A stretch of 36,111 nt of DNA from assembly GCA_028718985.1 (NCBI GenBank), contig JAQUKQ010000015.1, forward strand, positions 1 through 36,111. The letters run 5' to 3'. Both the position numbers and the translations under genes were made by a program. The first letter of the stretch is position 1, and each line of letters opens with the position of its first letter. Positions 25,890 through 34,643 of this stretch are shown in pieces. The notes beneath the pieces are model-generated. The model was given only the letters and a program-made list of their open reading frames with translations, was not told where the DNA came from and searched no databases. The stretch is from Desulfobulbaceae bacterium (GTDB taxonomy: Bacteria; Desulfobacterota; Desulfobulbia; Desulfobulbales; VMSU01).

Positions 25890-27131
25890 CTACTCCTCAT
25901 ACCGCTTCATCACCAGCACGGCATTGGTACCACCAAAGCCAAAAGAGTTGGAGATCGCTGCTCGGATCGGCATCTTCCGCGCCACATTTGGGACATAGTC
26001 CAAGTCACACTCAGGGCTTGGGTTATCAAGATTCATGGTAGGCGGAGCTGTCTGATGGAAAATCGAAAGCGCTGTAAACACCGCCTCAATCCCTCCAGCC
26101 CCTCCCAGGAGATGGCCAGTCATCGACTTGGTCGAACTCACCGCTAATTGATAAGCGTGATCGCCAAACACCGTCTTCAAGGCTCTGGTCTCCCCCTGAT
26201 CGTTCAACGGAGTCGAGGTTCCATGAGCGTTAACATAATCAATGTCCTGAGGTGCAAGCCCTGCTGTTTCCAAGGCCATGCGTATGCAGCGCACCGCACC
26301 TTCACCATCCTCCGGCGGCGCGGCAATATGATAGCCGTCACCCGACAATCCGTAACCAACCACTTCCGCATAAATCTTTGCCCCACGGGCCTGGGCATGC
26401 TCCAACTCTTCCAAAATCAGTATCCCGCCACCTTCACCGATGACAAAACCATCACGATCACGATCAAATGGGCGCGAAGCCTTCTCCGGCTCGTCATTGC
26501 GAGTTGAAAGCGCTTTCATGGCATTAAACCCCCCCACCGCCATCGGGCAGATAACCGACTCACTACCGCCAGTCACCGCTACATCGCAATCACCTCGCTG
26601 AATCGAACGGTATGCTTCGCCAACGGCATGCGTACCAGCAGCACATGCAGTAGTCACAGAAAGATTCGGCCCCTTGAGCTTAAAGATAATCGAAATCTGG
26701 CCAGCTCCCATGTTGGGTATCACCATAGGAATGAAGAAAGGGGTAATCTTCTTGGCCCCACGCTCGAGCAGAATTTGATGATATTTTTCGATGGTTGGCA
26801 AGCCTCCTAGACCGCAACCGGTTATTGAGGCGATGCGAGTATCATTGCTCTCGTCCACAACGAGGCCTGCATCGTCAAAGGCCATCTTGGCTGCAGCCAC
26901 CGCATACTGGACAAAATATTCCAAATGCTTAGCCGTCTTCTTATCTATGAAGTCTTCAACCTGAAAATCTCGAACTTCCGCCGCAATCTTGACATCATAT
27001 TCGGTAGCGTCAAAGCGTGTGATGGGGCCTATACCACTACGTCCAGCACAGAGATTTTTCCACGTAGCATCAACCCCAATCCCGAGAGGGGTCACCAAAC
27101 CCAAGCCAGTGACAACGACTCTTCTGTTCAC
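25890..27131 (-). CDS. fabF: Beta-ketoacyl-ACP synthase II
   Basis: FabF elongates acyl-ACP with malonyl-ACP in type II fatty acid synthesis. The 413-residue thiolase-fold enzyme has the catalytic Cys163 in VTTACAAGTHAVGEAYRSI. The two histidines lie in YVNAHGTSTPLND and TKSMTGHLLGGAGG, with SNSFGFGGTNAVLVMKRY at the C-terminus. The start is GTG at 27131 (MNRRVVVTGLGLVTPLGIGV) with AGGATAGGA upstream. It lies nine bases after acpP. Confidence 0.97.
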   Translation of the reverse strand: MNRRVVVTGLGLVTPLGIGVDATWKNLCAGRSGIGPITRFDATEYDVKIAAEVRDFQVEDFIDKKTAKHLEYFVQYAVAAAKMAFDDAGLVVDESNDTRIASITGCGLGGLPTIEKYHQILLERGAKKITPFFIPMVIPNMGAGQISIIFKLKGPNLSVTTACAAGTHAVGEAYRSIQRGDCDVAVTGGSESVICPMAVGGFNAMKALSTRNDEPEKASRPFDRDRDGFVIGEGGGILILEELEHAQARGAKIYAEVVGYGLSGDGYHIAAPPEDGEGAVRCIRMALETAGLAPQDIDYVNAHGTSTPLNDQGETRALKTVFGDHAYQLAVSSTKSMTGHLLGGAGGIEAVFTALSIFHQTAPPTMNLDNPSPECDLDYVPNVARKMPIRAAISNSFGFGGTNAVLVMKRYEE

Positions 27132-27140
27132 AATTACGTC

Positions 27141-27374
27141 CTATCCTTTTACCGACTGGATATGATTAACAGCGTCTTGCACGGTAACAATCTTTTCCGC
27201 AACTTCATCAGCAATTTCAACTTCAAAGGCCTCTTCCATCGCCATAATCAACTCAACCAAGTCCAAGGAATCAGCACCCAGATCATCCACAAATGAGGCG
27301 GCGGGAACTACCTTGTCTTTATCAACACTGAGCTGCTCGGCAATAATATCGATCAATTTATCCTGCACAGACAT
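27141..27374 (-). CDS. acpP: Acyl carrier protein
   Basis: This 77-residue acidic helical protein carries growing acyl chains on a phosphopantetheine arm. The attachment serine is in [20 protein letters not shown], followed by the acidic [13 protein letters not shown] recognition helix. The ATG at 27374 ([15 protein letters not shown]) has AAGGAGA about 7 nt upstream. An ATG two codons earlier is too close to that site. It lies between fabG and fabF, its usual place. Confidence 0.97.
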   Translation of the reverse strand: MSVQDKLIDIIAEQLSVDKDKVVPAASFVDDLGADSLDLVELIMAMEEAFEVEIADEVAEKIVTVQDAVNHIQSVKG

Positions 27375-27467
27375 AGTCATTCTCCTTACGTTATTTATTG
27401 ATAATATTACGATTGTACAAAAAATAGATCGGGCGAGCGGCACTATCTGCCGTCCGCACCTCCAAAA

Positions 27468-28211
27468 TCACATATACATTCCGCCATTGACGTGCAGGCA
27501 CTGCCCTGTGACATAAGAAGCCTCTTCAGAGACAAGATAGGCAACGGCTGCAGCAACATCATCGGGACTCCCCAACCTGGCCAAGGGAATTTCCGCCATG
27601 ATCTTCGCTGTCAACTCTGGGGAGAGACCACTTGTCATCTCAGTTTCGATATAGCCTGGGGCTACGGCGTTGACTGTAATCCCACGTGAAGCTAACTCAC
27701 GTGCCACTGACTTAGTGAGCCCAATAAGCCCAGCCTTAGCTGAGGCATAATTAACTTGACCTGCATTACCGGCATAGCCGATAACCGAAGAGATGTTGAC
27801 AATGCGACCCGAACGTTGTTTCATCATTACTCTCGAAACAGCCTTGACACAATTGAACGCTCCCTTCAGGTTGGTATCAAGCACGGCATCCCAATCATCT
27901 TCCTTCATCTTCATCAACAAGCCATCTCGAGTGATGCCAGCATTATTGACTAAAATATCAAGCCGCCCCTCACTCGTCACGACCTCCTGCATTGCGGCAT
28001 GAACCGCCTCGCTATTCGCCACATCAAACTGCAGGGCGCGAGCCACTCCACCAGTAGCCTCAATGAGAGCGACTGTCTCTAAGGCCGGCTCAGGACGATT
28101 GACATAGTTGACAATCACCTTCACCCCAAGAGCTACCAAACGAAGACTCACCGCACGACCAATCCCCCTGCCGCCACCAGTAACTACGGCTACTCTTCCA
28201 TACAAATTCAT
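27468..28211 (-). CDS. fabG: 3-oxoacyl-ACP reductase
   Basis: FabG reduces 3-ketoacyl-ACP with NADPH. The 247-residue short-chain dehydrogenase has the cofactor motif VVTGGGRGIGRAVSLRL, the NNAG motif in LDILVNNAGITRDGLLMKMK, and the Ser-Tyr-Lys catalytic set in IVNISSVIGYAGNAGQVNY followed by ASAKAGLIG. The C-terminus, SYVTGQCLHVNGGMYM, is typical. It starts seven bases after etfA, so it appears to share one transcript with the acyl-CoA dehydrogenase/Etf module. Confidence 0.96.
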   Translation of the reverse strand: MNLYGRVAVVTGGGRGIGRAVSLRLVALGVKVIVNYVNRPEPALETVALIEATGGVARALQFDVANSEAVHAAMQEVVTSEGRLDILVNNAGITRDGLLMKMKEDDWDAVLDTNLKGAFNCVKAVSRVMMKQRSGRIVNISSVIGYAGNAGQVNYASAKAGLIGLTKSVARELASRGITVNAVAPGYIETEMTSGLSPELTAKIMAEIPLARLGSPDDVAAAVAYLVSEEASYVTGQCLHVNGGMYM

Positions 28212-28218
28212 CCTGATC

Positions 28219-29415
28219 TCACTCCACTACTTGTTTTCTGGCCCGTAAGCTGTCATTCAACTTCGGCAGGATTTCAAACAGATCACCAACGATGCCATAG
28301 GTAGCAACATCAAAGATTGGCGCCTCGGGGTCTTTGTTAATTGCGATGATGGTCTCTGCCGAGCGCATGCCAACAAGATGCTGAATCGCCCCTGAAATAC
28401 CACAACAGATATAGACCTTCGGGGCCACGGTTTTACCGGTCTGCCCAACCTGATGCGGGTAGGTGATCCAACCGGCATCAACCGCTGCGCGAGAGGCAGC
28501 CACTGCACCATCGAGGATATCCGCCAACTCTTGCAGCAGAAGAAAACCCTTTTCACTCTCCAGACCACGACCGCCGGCTACCACAATATTGGCCTCAGTC
28601 AAATTAACTTTATCCTGATCGGCCAACACCGATGAGAGCACTTCAACCCGGGAAGCAAGGCGACTGACTGGAGGGAGAACGTCAATAATCTGGCCGCATC
28701 GGCTCTTATCCTGGGCCGCGGCCTGCATCACCAGAGGGCGCACTGTCGCCATCTGTGGGCGGGTATCAGGGCAGACAATAGTCGCCATGATATTACCACC
28801 AAAAGCTGGCCGGGTCTGGAGCAGGTTGCCATCTTCGCCAACAGCGAGATCGGTACAATCGGCCGTCAAACCCGCCCCTAGTGCCGTCGCAACTTTAGGA
28901 ATAAACGAGCGGCCAACAGCGGTTGCACCGGCCAAAACAATCTCTGGCTTGTGCTCACGAATAAGATCTTCAACGACATTGGCATAGGCTTCATCGGTAA
29001 AATGCTTTAGAGCCGGATGGTCAACACGATAAACGATATCTGCACCATGAGCGATCAGGGTTTCGGCCTGACCTGCAAGGCCATGACCAAGCAAGACTGC
29101 CGATAGGCTGACACCCTTGACGTCAGCAATCTGTCGGCCAACTCCGAGAAGTTCCAGGGCAACAGGTGCCAGACTACCATGTCGAAATTCAGCAAAGACC
29201 AAGACACCGGAATAACTGGCCAGGTCAACTTGAGCTCCCTGCGCCACAGCCTCGATCGACAATGCCTCAACATCACAATTATCAACACAGGTGCCACACA
29301 AAGTGCATTTATCGTTGGCCACCGCGACGCCTTCGACCACTTCAATGGCGCCGAAGGCACATTGCGACTCACAGACACCACAGCCTATACATTTTTCCGC
29401 ATCAATTTTTAGCAT
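28219..29415 (-). CDS. etfA: Electron transfer flavoprotein alpha subunit with N-terminal 2[4Fe-4S] ferredoxin domain
   Basis: This 398-residue EtfA carries electrons between the acyl-CoA dehydrogenase and other carriers. Residues 1-60 are a ferredoxin domain with two CxxCxxxxxxC-type clusters (CIGCGVCESQC and CTLCGTCVDNC), absent from ordinary mitochondrial-type EtfA. The rest has the normal alpha-subunit fold. It ends with the FAD-binding domain: YPHQVGQTGKTVAPKVYICC, GISGAIQHLVGMRSAETIIA and INKDPEAPIFDVATYGIVGD. The fused ferredoxin is found in anaerobes and suggests direct exchange with ferredoxin or a membrane iron-sulfur oxidoreductase. It is two bases after etfB and seven before fabG. 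Confidence 0.95.
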   Translation of the reverse strand: MLKIDAEKCIGCGVCESQCAFGAIEVVEGVAVANDKCTLCGTCVDNCDVEALSIEAVAQGAQVDLASYSGVLVFAEFRHGSLAPVALELLGVGRQIADVKGVSLSAVLLGHGLAGQAETLIAHGADIVYRVDHPALKHFTDEAYANVVEDLIREHKPEIVLAGATAVGRSFIPKVATALGAGLTADCTDLAVGEDGNLLQTRPAFGGNIMATIVCPDTRPQMATVRPLVMQAAAQDKSRCGQIIDVLPPVSRLASRVEVLSSVLADQDKVNLTEANIVVAGGRGLESEKGFLLLQELADILDGAVAASRAAVDAGWITYPHQVGQTGKTVAPKVYICCGISGAIQHLVGMRSAETIIAINKDPEAPIFDVATYGIVGDLFEILPKLNDSLRARKQVVE

Positions 29416-29417
29416 GA

Positions 29418-30197
29418 TTATACGATTGACTGAAGAATGGCGGCCAATTGGCTCACCTGTTCATGGGCGGCACCATTCAGCATGGTCCGTTCTCCGCGCA
29501 GTTCCGGGGCAAAGACACGAAAGACTTTCGTCGGCGAACCGGCCAGCCCCAGGCAAGCAGGATCAGCCTGTATTGCGGCAGCATCGAGACGAAGGATCTC
29601 GACCTTTTTAGCCCGCATCTTACCCTTCAAGGAGGGAATCCGCGGTTCGTTGATCTCCTTGACCACCGTCAATAAGGCCGGCAAAGAGATTCTCAACTCG
29701 TCATAGCCGTCATCCATCATCCGCTGTAAGAATAAATCATTCCCTTCCAACCCATGAACTTTCCGGGCGTAGGAGGCATAGGCGAAACCTAGACGATGTG
29801 CCAAACCTGGGCCAACTTGCGCAGTATCGCCGTCAATGGCCTGTTTGCCGCAGAGAACCAAATCACAACCTCCAATGGCCTTGATTGCCATGGTCAAGGT
29901 GTAGGTGGTGGCCCAAGTATCCGAGCCGGCAAAGGCACGATCAGAAACCAAGACAGCCTCATCGGCACCACAGGCGACGGCATCGCGCAGCATCTCTTCG
30001 GCCTGAGGCGGTCCCATGCTGAGAGCAACCACCGTGCCGCCAAACTTCTCCTTGAGCCTGACCCCCTCCTCCAAGGCATGCCGGTCATAGGGATTCATGA
30101 TGCTCTGCACCCCTTCCCGGCTCAAGGTATTTGTTTTCGGATCCAGCCGGACATTCTTGGCATCCGGCACCTGTTTCAAGCAACAGACAATCTTCAT
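29418..30197 (-). CDS. etfB: Electron transfer flavoprotein beta subunit
   Basis: EtfB pairs with EtfA and contributes the nucleotide-binding half of the dimer. The 259-residue protein shows CCLKQVPDAKNVRLDPKTNT, INPYDRHALE-type sequence (MNPYDRHALEEGVRLKE), VVALSMGPPQAEEMLRDAVA and CGKQAIDGDTAQVGPGLAHR. The last of these is the diphosphate-binding signature. Its form is compatible with Etfs that bind a second FAD and may bifurcate electrons, but that cannot be decided here. The start overlaps the dehydrogenase stop by ATGA. Confidence 0.95.
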   Translation of the reverse strand: MKIVCCLKQVPDAKNVRLDPKTNTLSREGVQSIMNPYDRHALEEGVRLKEKFGGTVVALSMGPPQAEEMLRDAVACGADEAVLVSDRAFAGSDTWATTYTLTMAIKAIGGCDLVLCGKQAIDGDTAQVGPGLAHRLGFAYASYARKVHGLEGNDLFLQRMMDDGYDELRISLPALLTVVKEINEPRIPSLKGKMRAKKVEILRLDAAAIQADPACLGLAGSPTKVFRVFAPELRGERTMLNGAAHEQVSQLAAILQSIV

Positions 30198-31345
30198 GCC
30201 GTATATTCCTTATTCAGGGCTTGCCCCACGACATTACGTTGAATCTGGTTAGTCCCCTCGTAAATTTGCAGGATCTTAGCATCCCTCATCATTTTTTCCA
30301 CCGGGTATTCCCGCATATAGCCATACCCTGCCAACACCTGTACAGCATCTACCGTCACCTTCATAGCCACATCCGTAGCAAACACTTTACACATAGAGGA
30401 GGCTTTCGACATATCATTCGGGTGAGCGTCGATGTGTTTAGCTGCCTGATAAACCAAGGCCCGAGCAGCCTCGGTCTGGATTGCCATATCTGCCAGGATA
30501 TGCTGCACCGCCTGAAAGGCGATGATGGGTTTGTCAAATTGAACACGCTGCTTGGCATAAACCACAGACTCATCTAGTGCGGCCTGGGCGAGTCCCACAC
30601 CAAGAATTGCAATCCCAGGACGTGATTTATCCAAGGTCTTCATGACTGTGATAAATCCTGATCCCGGTCGACCGATCATCCGGTCCTTGGGGATTCGACA
30701 ATCCTTAAAGATTAACTCCCGAGTTGACGAGGCACGGATACCGAGTTTCTTCTCTTTCTGTCCGTAGGAAAAACCGGGATCGGTATCCTCAACTACAAAC
30801 ATGCTGGCTCCACGAGGCCCCTTTGTCCGATCTGTAATAGCGATCACGGTATAGACATTCGCCTCACCGCCGTTGGTAATCCACTGCTTGGTGCCATTCA
30901 AAACCCACTGATCACCATCGAGCACGGCCGTTGTCTGAATACCCGAGGCATCGCTGCCGGCATTAGCCTCAGTCAAGGCAAAGGCTGCCAACTTTTCGCC
31001 ACTGGCGATAGCAGGGAGATATTTCTGTTTCAACTCCTCACTGCCAGAAATGATAATCGGATAGGCCCCCAAGGCATTCGCCGCAAAGCTTGTGGCAATA
31101 CCGACACAACCACGCGCGAACTGCTCAAGTGCTAAAACAATATCAAAGCTGCCGCCACCGTAGCCACCGTACTGCTCTTCTATGTACAGACCCGCCAAGT
31201 CGGCCTGGGCGATATCGCGAATGATGGAGGCAGGAAATTCCTCCTTCTCATCAAGCTCAGCCCGGCAGGGGATAATCTTCTCATCCGTTATCTGACGAGC
31301 CACATCAACAATCATTTGCTGTTCTTCAGTCAAAAAATAATCCAT
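30194..31345 (-). CDS. Short-chain acyl-CoA dehydrogenase (butyryl-CoA dehydrogenase type)
   Basis: This 383-residue flavoenzyme oxidises acyl-CoA to enoyl-CoA, or reduces it, with Etf as partner. Features are EEQQMIVDVARQITDEKI, the FAD segment FALTEANAGSDASGIQTTA and QWVLNGTKQWITNGG. VLAGYGYMREYPVEKMMRDA and the catalytic-base region LQIYEGTNQIQRNVVGQAL follow; the Glu is placed as in butyryl-CoA dehydrogenase. The start is one of two adjacent ATGs (31345 or 31348) behind AGGGGA. It follows fabH by about 64 bases and overlaps etfB by ATGA. A role in fatty acid breakdown, acyl-CoA recycling or enoyl reduction is possible from the context. Confidence 0.94.
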   Translation of the reverse strand: MDYFLTEEQQMIVDVARQITDEKIIPCRAELDEKEEFPASIIRDIAQADLAGLYIEEQYGGYGGGSFDIVLALEQFARGCVGIATSFAANALGAYPIIISGSEELKQKYLPAIASGEKLAAFALTEANAGSDASGIQTTAVLDGDQWVLNGTKQWITNGGEANVYTVIAITDRTKGPRGASMFVVEDTDPGFSYGQKEKKLGIRASSTRELIFKDCRIPKDRMIGRPGSGFITVMKTLDKSRPGIAILGVGLAQAALDESVVYAKQRVQFDKPIIAFQAVQHILADMAIQTEAARALVYQAAKHIDAHPNDMSKASSMCKVFATDVAMKVTVDAVQVLAGYGYMREYPVEKMMRDAKILQIYEGTNQIQRNVVGQALNKEYTA

Positions 31346-31409
31346 CATCTTCCCCTGATCAAAACGTATCACTCAAACAAGAAACAGATCCCGACGACTA
31401 TCCGCCCAA

Positions 31410-32396
31410 CTACCATCTAAGAATGGTAGCTCCCCAGGTAAAACCACTCCCAAAGGCGCAACAAAGGAGCAAATCGCCCCTTTGCAACCGTCCCTCTCGA
31501 TTGGCTTCATCCAAGGCCAGAGGGATACTAGCAGCCGATGTATTACCATATTTGTCTATATTAACATAGATTTTTTCTGCCGGGACATTCAAGCGCTCAA
31601 TCATACTTTTAACGATACGAATATTGGCCTGATGGGGGATGATGAGCGTGACATCATCAACTGTCAAGCCGCTCTGGGTAAGGACATGTTCGACTGCGGA
31701 AACCATCGCGCGCACCGCATAGCGAAACACGTCACGACCAATCATTCGTATGAAAGACCCCTGGTTCTGGTAGTTGCTCAACTCTGGATTCATGCCGAGA
31801 GCCGAATCCATGCACAAAAGATCAAAGAGGCGGCCATCCGAAAACATCTTACTGGCGATCATTCCTGAACCATTGCTCGAGCCGGTTACCAGGCAGGCTC
31901 CGGCCCCATCACCGAACAGGACGCAGGTATCACGATCTTGCCAGTTCACCCTTGAGGATAGGGTCTCGGCACCAATCACCATGATTTTCAGGGCAGGGTC
32001 ACGCTTCAAATAGGCATCCGCCATATCGAGGGCGTACAAAAAACCGGAGCAGGCCGCGTTCAGGTCAAAGGCAAAGGCGTTGACAGCCCCCAACTCCTTC
32101 TGCACCAGACAGGCACAGGATGGCATACTCATCTCGCTCGACACCGTCCCAAGCAAGATAATATCGATGTCGCCAGCTGTTAATCCTGCCATGTGCAGGG
32201 CTTGTCGAGCGGCCCCTGCCGCAAGATGGGAGGTCTCCTCGCCAGGGCCAGAAATTCGCCGGGTCTTTATCCCGGTGCGGGTGGCAATCCACTCGTCAGA
32301 AGTATCGACCATGCCTTCCAGTTCGGCATTGGTCAAAACTCGTTTCGGCAGACAAGAGCCAGTGCCCAAAACAAATGTGTTCGTCGTTCCATCCAC
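31410..32396 (-). CDS. fabH: Beta-ketoacyl-ACP synthase III
   Basis: FabH starts fatty acid chains by condensing an acyl-CoA with malonyl-ACP. The 328-residue enzyme has Cys116 in DLNAACSGFLYALDMA, His in IIPHQANIRIVKSM and Asn in NIDKYGNTSAASIPLAL, the Cys-His-Asn triad. The start is GTG at 32396 (MDGTTNTFVLGTGSCLP), with AAGGTG at the end of plsX serving as ribosome site. It follows plsX by five bases. The gene that normally comes next, fabD, is absent here. Confidence 0.96.
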   Translation of the reverse strand: MDGTTNTFVLGTGSCLPKRVLTNAELEGMVDTSDEWIATRTGIKTRRISGPGEETSHLAAGAARQALHMAGLTAGDIDIILLGTVSSEMSMPSCACLVQKELGAVNAFAFDLNAACSGFLYALDMADAYLKRDPALKIMVIGAETLSSRVNWQDRDTCVLFGDGAGACLVTGSSNGSGMIASKMFSDGRLFDLLCMDSALGMNPELSNYQNQGSFIRMIGRDVFRYAVRAMVSAVEHVLTQSGLTVDDVTLIIPHQANIRIVKSMIERLNVPAEKIYVNIDKYGNTSAASIPLALDEANREGRLQRGDLLLCCAFGSGFTWGATILRW

Positions 32397-32401
32397 GTCG
32401 G

Positions 32402-33460
32402 TTAAACACCTTCCTCAACGGTCGCCATGGCTTCCGGAGTCGCAAGCATTTCGAGAATTCGATCATTCATTTTATTTTGCACGAGCTCTGCCGCCACCCG
32501 GATAGCATTTTTGATGGCTGTGGCATTTGAACGCCCATGGCAGATAATTCCAGTGCCATTAAGTCCGAGCAACGGGCCACCACCGTACTCTGCATAATCG
32601 GTTCTCTTTTTGATGTTGGCATAGGCTTTTCGTGTGAGCAAATAACCAATTTTCGACCTGATACTCTTAGAAAATTCCTCACGCAGCATAGCAACCATGG
32701 CCTCAGCAAGGCCCTCACTCAGCTTCAGGCAGACATTGCCGACAAAGCCATCACACACCAAGACATCAACATCGCCATGAAAGATCTCCCGACCTTCAAC
32801 ATTACCGATATAGTTCAGTGAACTTTTCGACAGCAGTTCGTGGGTACTCTTAACCAAGGCATTGCCCTTGCCCCCCTCCTCGCCGATACTGAGCAGCCCT
32901 ACCTTCGGCTGCTCGTTCCCAAACAAGGCCTTGGAAAAAGCGGTCGCCATCACCGCAAACTGATATAAATGCTGTGGCCGACAATCAACGTTGGCACCAA
33001 CATCCATCACTGCCAAGGGTTTTTTTAAGGTTGGGAAAATTCCTGCGATACCGGGACGAGATATCCCGTGCAGCCTGCCGACCTCCTTCACCGCTGCCGC
33101 CAAGGTCGCACCTGAATTTCCAGCGCTGACAACAGCATCGACTTCCTTCTGATGCAGGAGTTGAAATGCGACTCGGATGGAGGAATCCTTCTTCTTTCGA
33201 ATTCCATCCATCGGTGATTCATCCATGCCAACAACTTGAGTGGTATGAACAATAGTGATTTGGGAGAGATGCTTCGCCTGCTGATCCACAGCCCGCTGCA
33301 AAACCTGCTGGTCCCCCAACAAAACGACATGATGGCCAAATTCACAGGCGGCCTGCACGGCCCCAGCCACTAACTGGTCAGAACCGTGGTCGCCACCCAT
33401 GGCGTCAAGAGCTATTCTCACTGCCGTTCCATTGCCAGGAGGGCTTTGTTCATGGTCCAT
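32402..33460 (-). CDS. plsX: Phosphate acyltransferase PlsX
   Basis: PlsX turns acyl-ACP into acyl-phosphate for PlsY, beginning phospholipid synthesis at the membrane surface. The 352-residue protein shows IALDAMGGDHGSDQLVAGAV, VVSAGNSGATLAAAVKEVGR, RPGIAGIFPTLKKPLAVMDV and DYAEYGGGPLLGLNGTGIIC followed by HGRSNATAIKNAIR, all family hallmarks. A short non-family N-terminal stretch of about 13 residues precedes them. It lies about 90 bp after rpmF in the usual rpmF-plsX-fabH order. Confidence 0.97.
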   Translation of the reverse strand: MDHEQSPPGNGTAVRIALDAMGGDHGSDQLVAGAVQAACEFGHHVVLLGDQQVLQRAVDQQAKHLSQITIVHTTQVVGMDESPMDGIRKKKDSSIRVAFQLLHQKEVDAVVSAGNSGATLAAAVKEVGRLHGISRPGIAGIFPTLKKPLAVMDVGANVDCRPQHLYQFAVMATAFSKALFGNEQPKVGLLSIGEEGGKGNALVKSTHELLSKSSLNYIGNVEGREIFHGDVDVLVCDGFVGNVCLKLSEGLAEAMVAMLREEFSKSIRSKIGYLLTRKAYANIKKRTDYAEYGGGPLLGLNGTGIICHGRSNATAIKNAIRVAAELVQNKMNDRILEMLATPEAMATVEEGV

Positions 33461-33550
33461 ATCTTTATCACTGCATGAACAGGGGTTTGCCCTAAGCGAG
33501 CAATATTTATCGGCACCATCAAATAGCTCTTCATCACAGAAAAAAGGGGA

Positions 33551-33742
33551 TTATGCTACGGTTGCATCCTCAAACTTCACGACTGTACGACCATGATACT
33601 TGCCACAACCACCGCAGAGACGATGAGGTTGCTTCGGTTCTCCACAATCAGGACAAACGGAAACATTCGGAGCCGTCAAAAAATCATGGGCGCGTCGGGT
33701 TCTGGTTCGGCTGTGGGAGTGTCTTCTTTTCGGTAATGCCAT
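33551..33742 (-). CDS. rpmF: 50S ribosomal protein L32
   Basis: This 63-residue basic protein of the large subunit begins MALPKRRHSHSRTRTRRAHD. It has a zinc ribbon with four cysteines, VCPDCGEPKQPHRLCGGCGK, so it is the zinc-binding form. It ends YHGRTVVKFEDATVA. An AGAGG ribosome site precedes the ATG. It lies between yceD and plsX, its conserved position. Confidence 0.97.
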   Translation of the reverse strand: MALPKRRHSHSRTRTRRAHDFLTAPNVSVCPDCGEPKQPHRLCGGCGKYHGRTVVKFEDATVA

Positions 33743-33789
33743 TGTCTTGCCTCTTTATGCTGTAAATGTTAGTAACTACTGTAAAAAAA

Positions 33790-34308
33790 CTATTTCACTT
33801 TCAATTGCGCCAAAACCTGGAACGGTGAATTCGCCTCCCGATTCCGGCACAGACATGACTCGTTATTCAAATTTTTGCCACAAGAGGGGCAGAGTCCACG
33901 ACAGGACTCCGAACAACGCCTCTTTGCCGGTATCGACAAAATCACCTGTTGTGCCAAGATGGAGTAGACATCAATTTCCGGTTCCGACAAAACCTCAACA
34001 TCCATTTCCGCTTGTGGACACTGGTGCTCTTCCGCCAGCCAATAGGGGTCATTCGCCGCTAAATAGTCAAACTCGATGGTAAAGAACAGGTCTTGCTCTT
34101 CACTGTAAGGCTCGAGACATGAATCGCACTCGAAACAGCCGGTGTACTGTAAACGACCCTCTAAAAATACCCGTCGCTCCTGCCTGGTAAAAGAAAGATT
34201 TGCCTGAACCGGACCGACCCTGCCACAATCAGCCTCCGGAAACCACTGACTGTCAGTAACCTGCACCGTCAATCCAGGCTCTACGATTGCATCAAAACGT
34301 ATTTTCAT
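33790..34308 (-). CDS. YceD/DUF177 family protein
   Basis: This 172-residue soluble protein belongs to the YceD (DUF177) family, linked in other bacteria to accumulation of 23S rRNA. It shows CFECDSCLEPYSEEQDLFFT at about residues 58-77 and a cysteine-rich C-terminal block (CSESCRGLCPSCGKNLNNES, then CLC). These two Cys groups are typical of the family and may bind zinc. It is followed by rpmF, the conserved yceD-rpmF pair, and appears to be the first gene of the long leftward operon. Confidence 0.93.
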   Translation of the reverse strand: MKIRFDAIVEPGLTVQVTDSQWFPEADCGRVGPVQANLSFTRQERRVFLEGRLQYTGCFECDSCLEPYSEEQDLFFTIEFDYLAANDPYWLAEEHQCPQAEMDVEVLSEPEIDVYSILAQQVILSIPAKRRCSESCRGLCPSCGKNLNNESCLCRNREANSPFQVLAQLKVK

Positions 34309-34643
34309 AACTAAGAAGATGCCATCACAACACGGAAACTATACAAATGGCCAAATGGCTCACAAGGAAAGTGCTAACCTCACTCTTTTAGCCTGGAAGC
34401 AAAGGAGGTAAAAAGAACAGAGGAATATAAGAAATAATGCCACAATGTCAAGAATTTTAAACGGCACCATCATTTTCTGCCCCATTCTCTCCCTGCTCCA
34501 TTTCCATCAACCAGCCGGAGAGAATGATTCTAATGCTCTTTTCCTCTCAAACGTGTACAATTGTGCTCCTTTTACACATATTCCTCAGGTAAAACAACTC
34601 AATCGATACGAAGTCAGCCAACCCCAACAGGAATCCACCAATA
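34309..34643. other. 335-bp divergent intergenic region
   Basis: This lies between the leftward yceD operon and the rightward polyferredoxin gene. It has a candidate leftward promoter at 34338-34365. No convincing rightward promoter was found, and the open frame that starts at 34445 continues out of frame through the polyferredoxin gene, so I do not call it a gene. Confidence 0.55.
34338..34365 (-). promoter_or_regulatory. Candidate sigma-70 promoter of the yceD-rpmF-plsX-fab operon
   Basis: On the minus strand TTGTGA (34365-34360) and TATAGT (34343-34338) are separated by 16 bp. The start point would be near 34330, leaving a leader of about 20 nt before the yceD ATG. The -10 matches five of six consensus bases. 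Confidence 0.45.
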
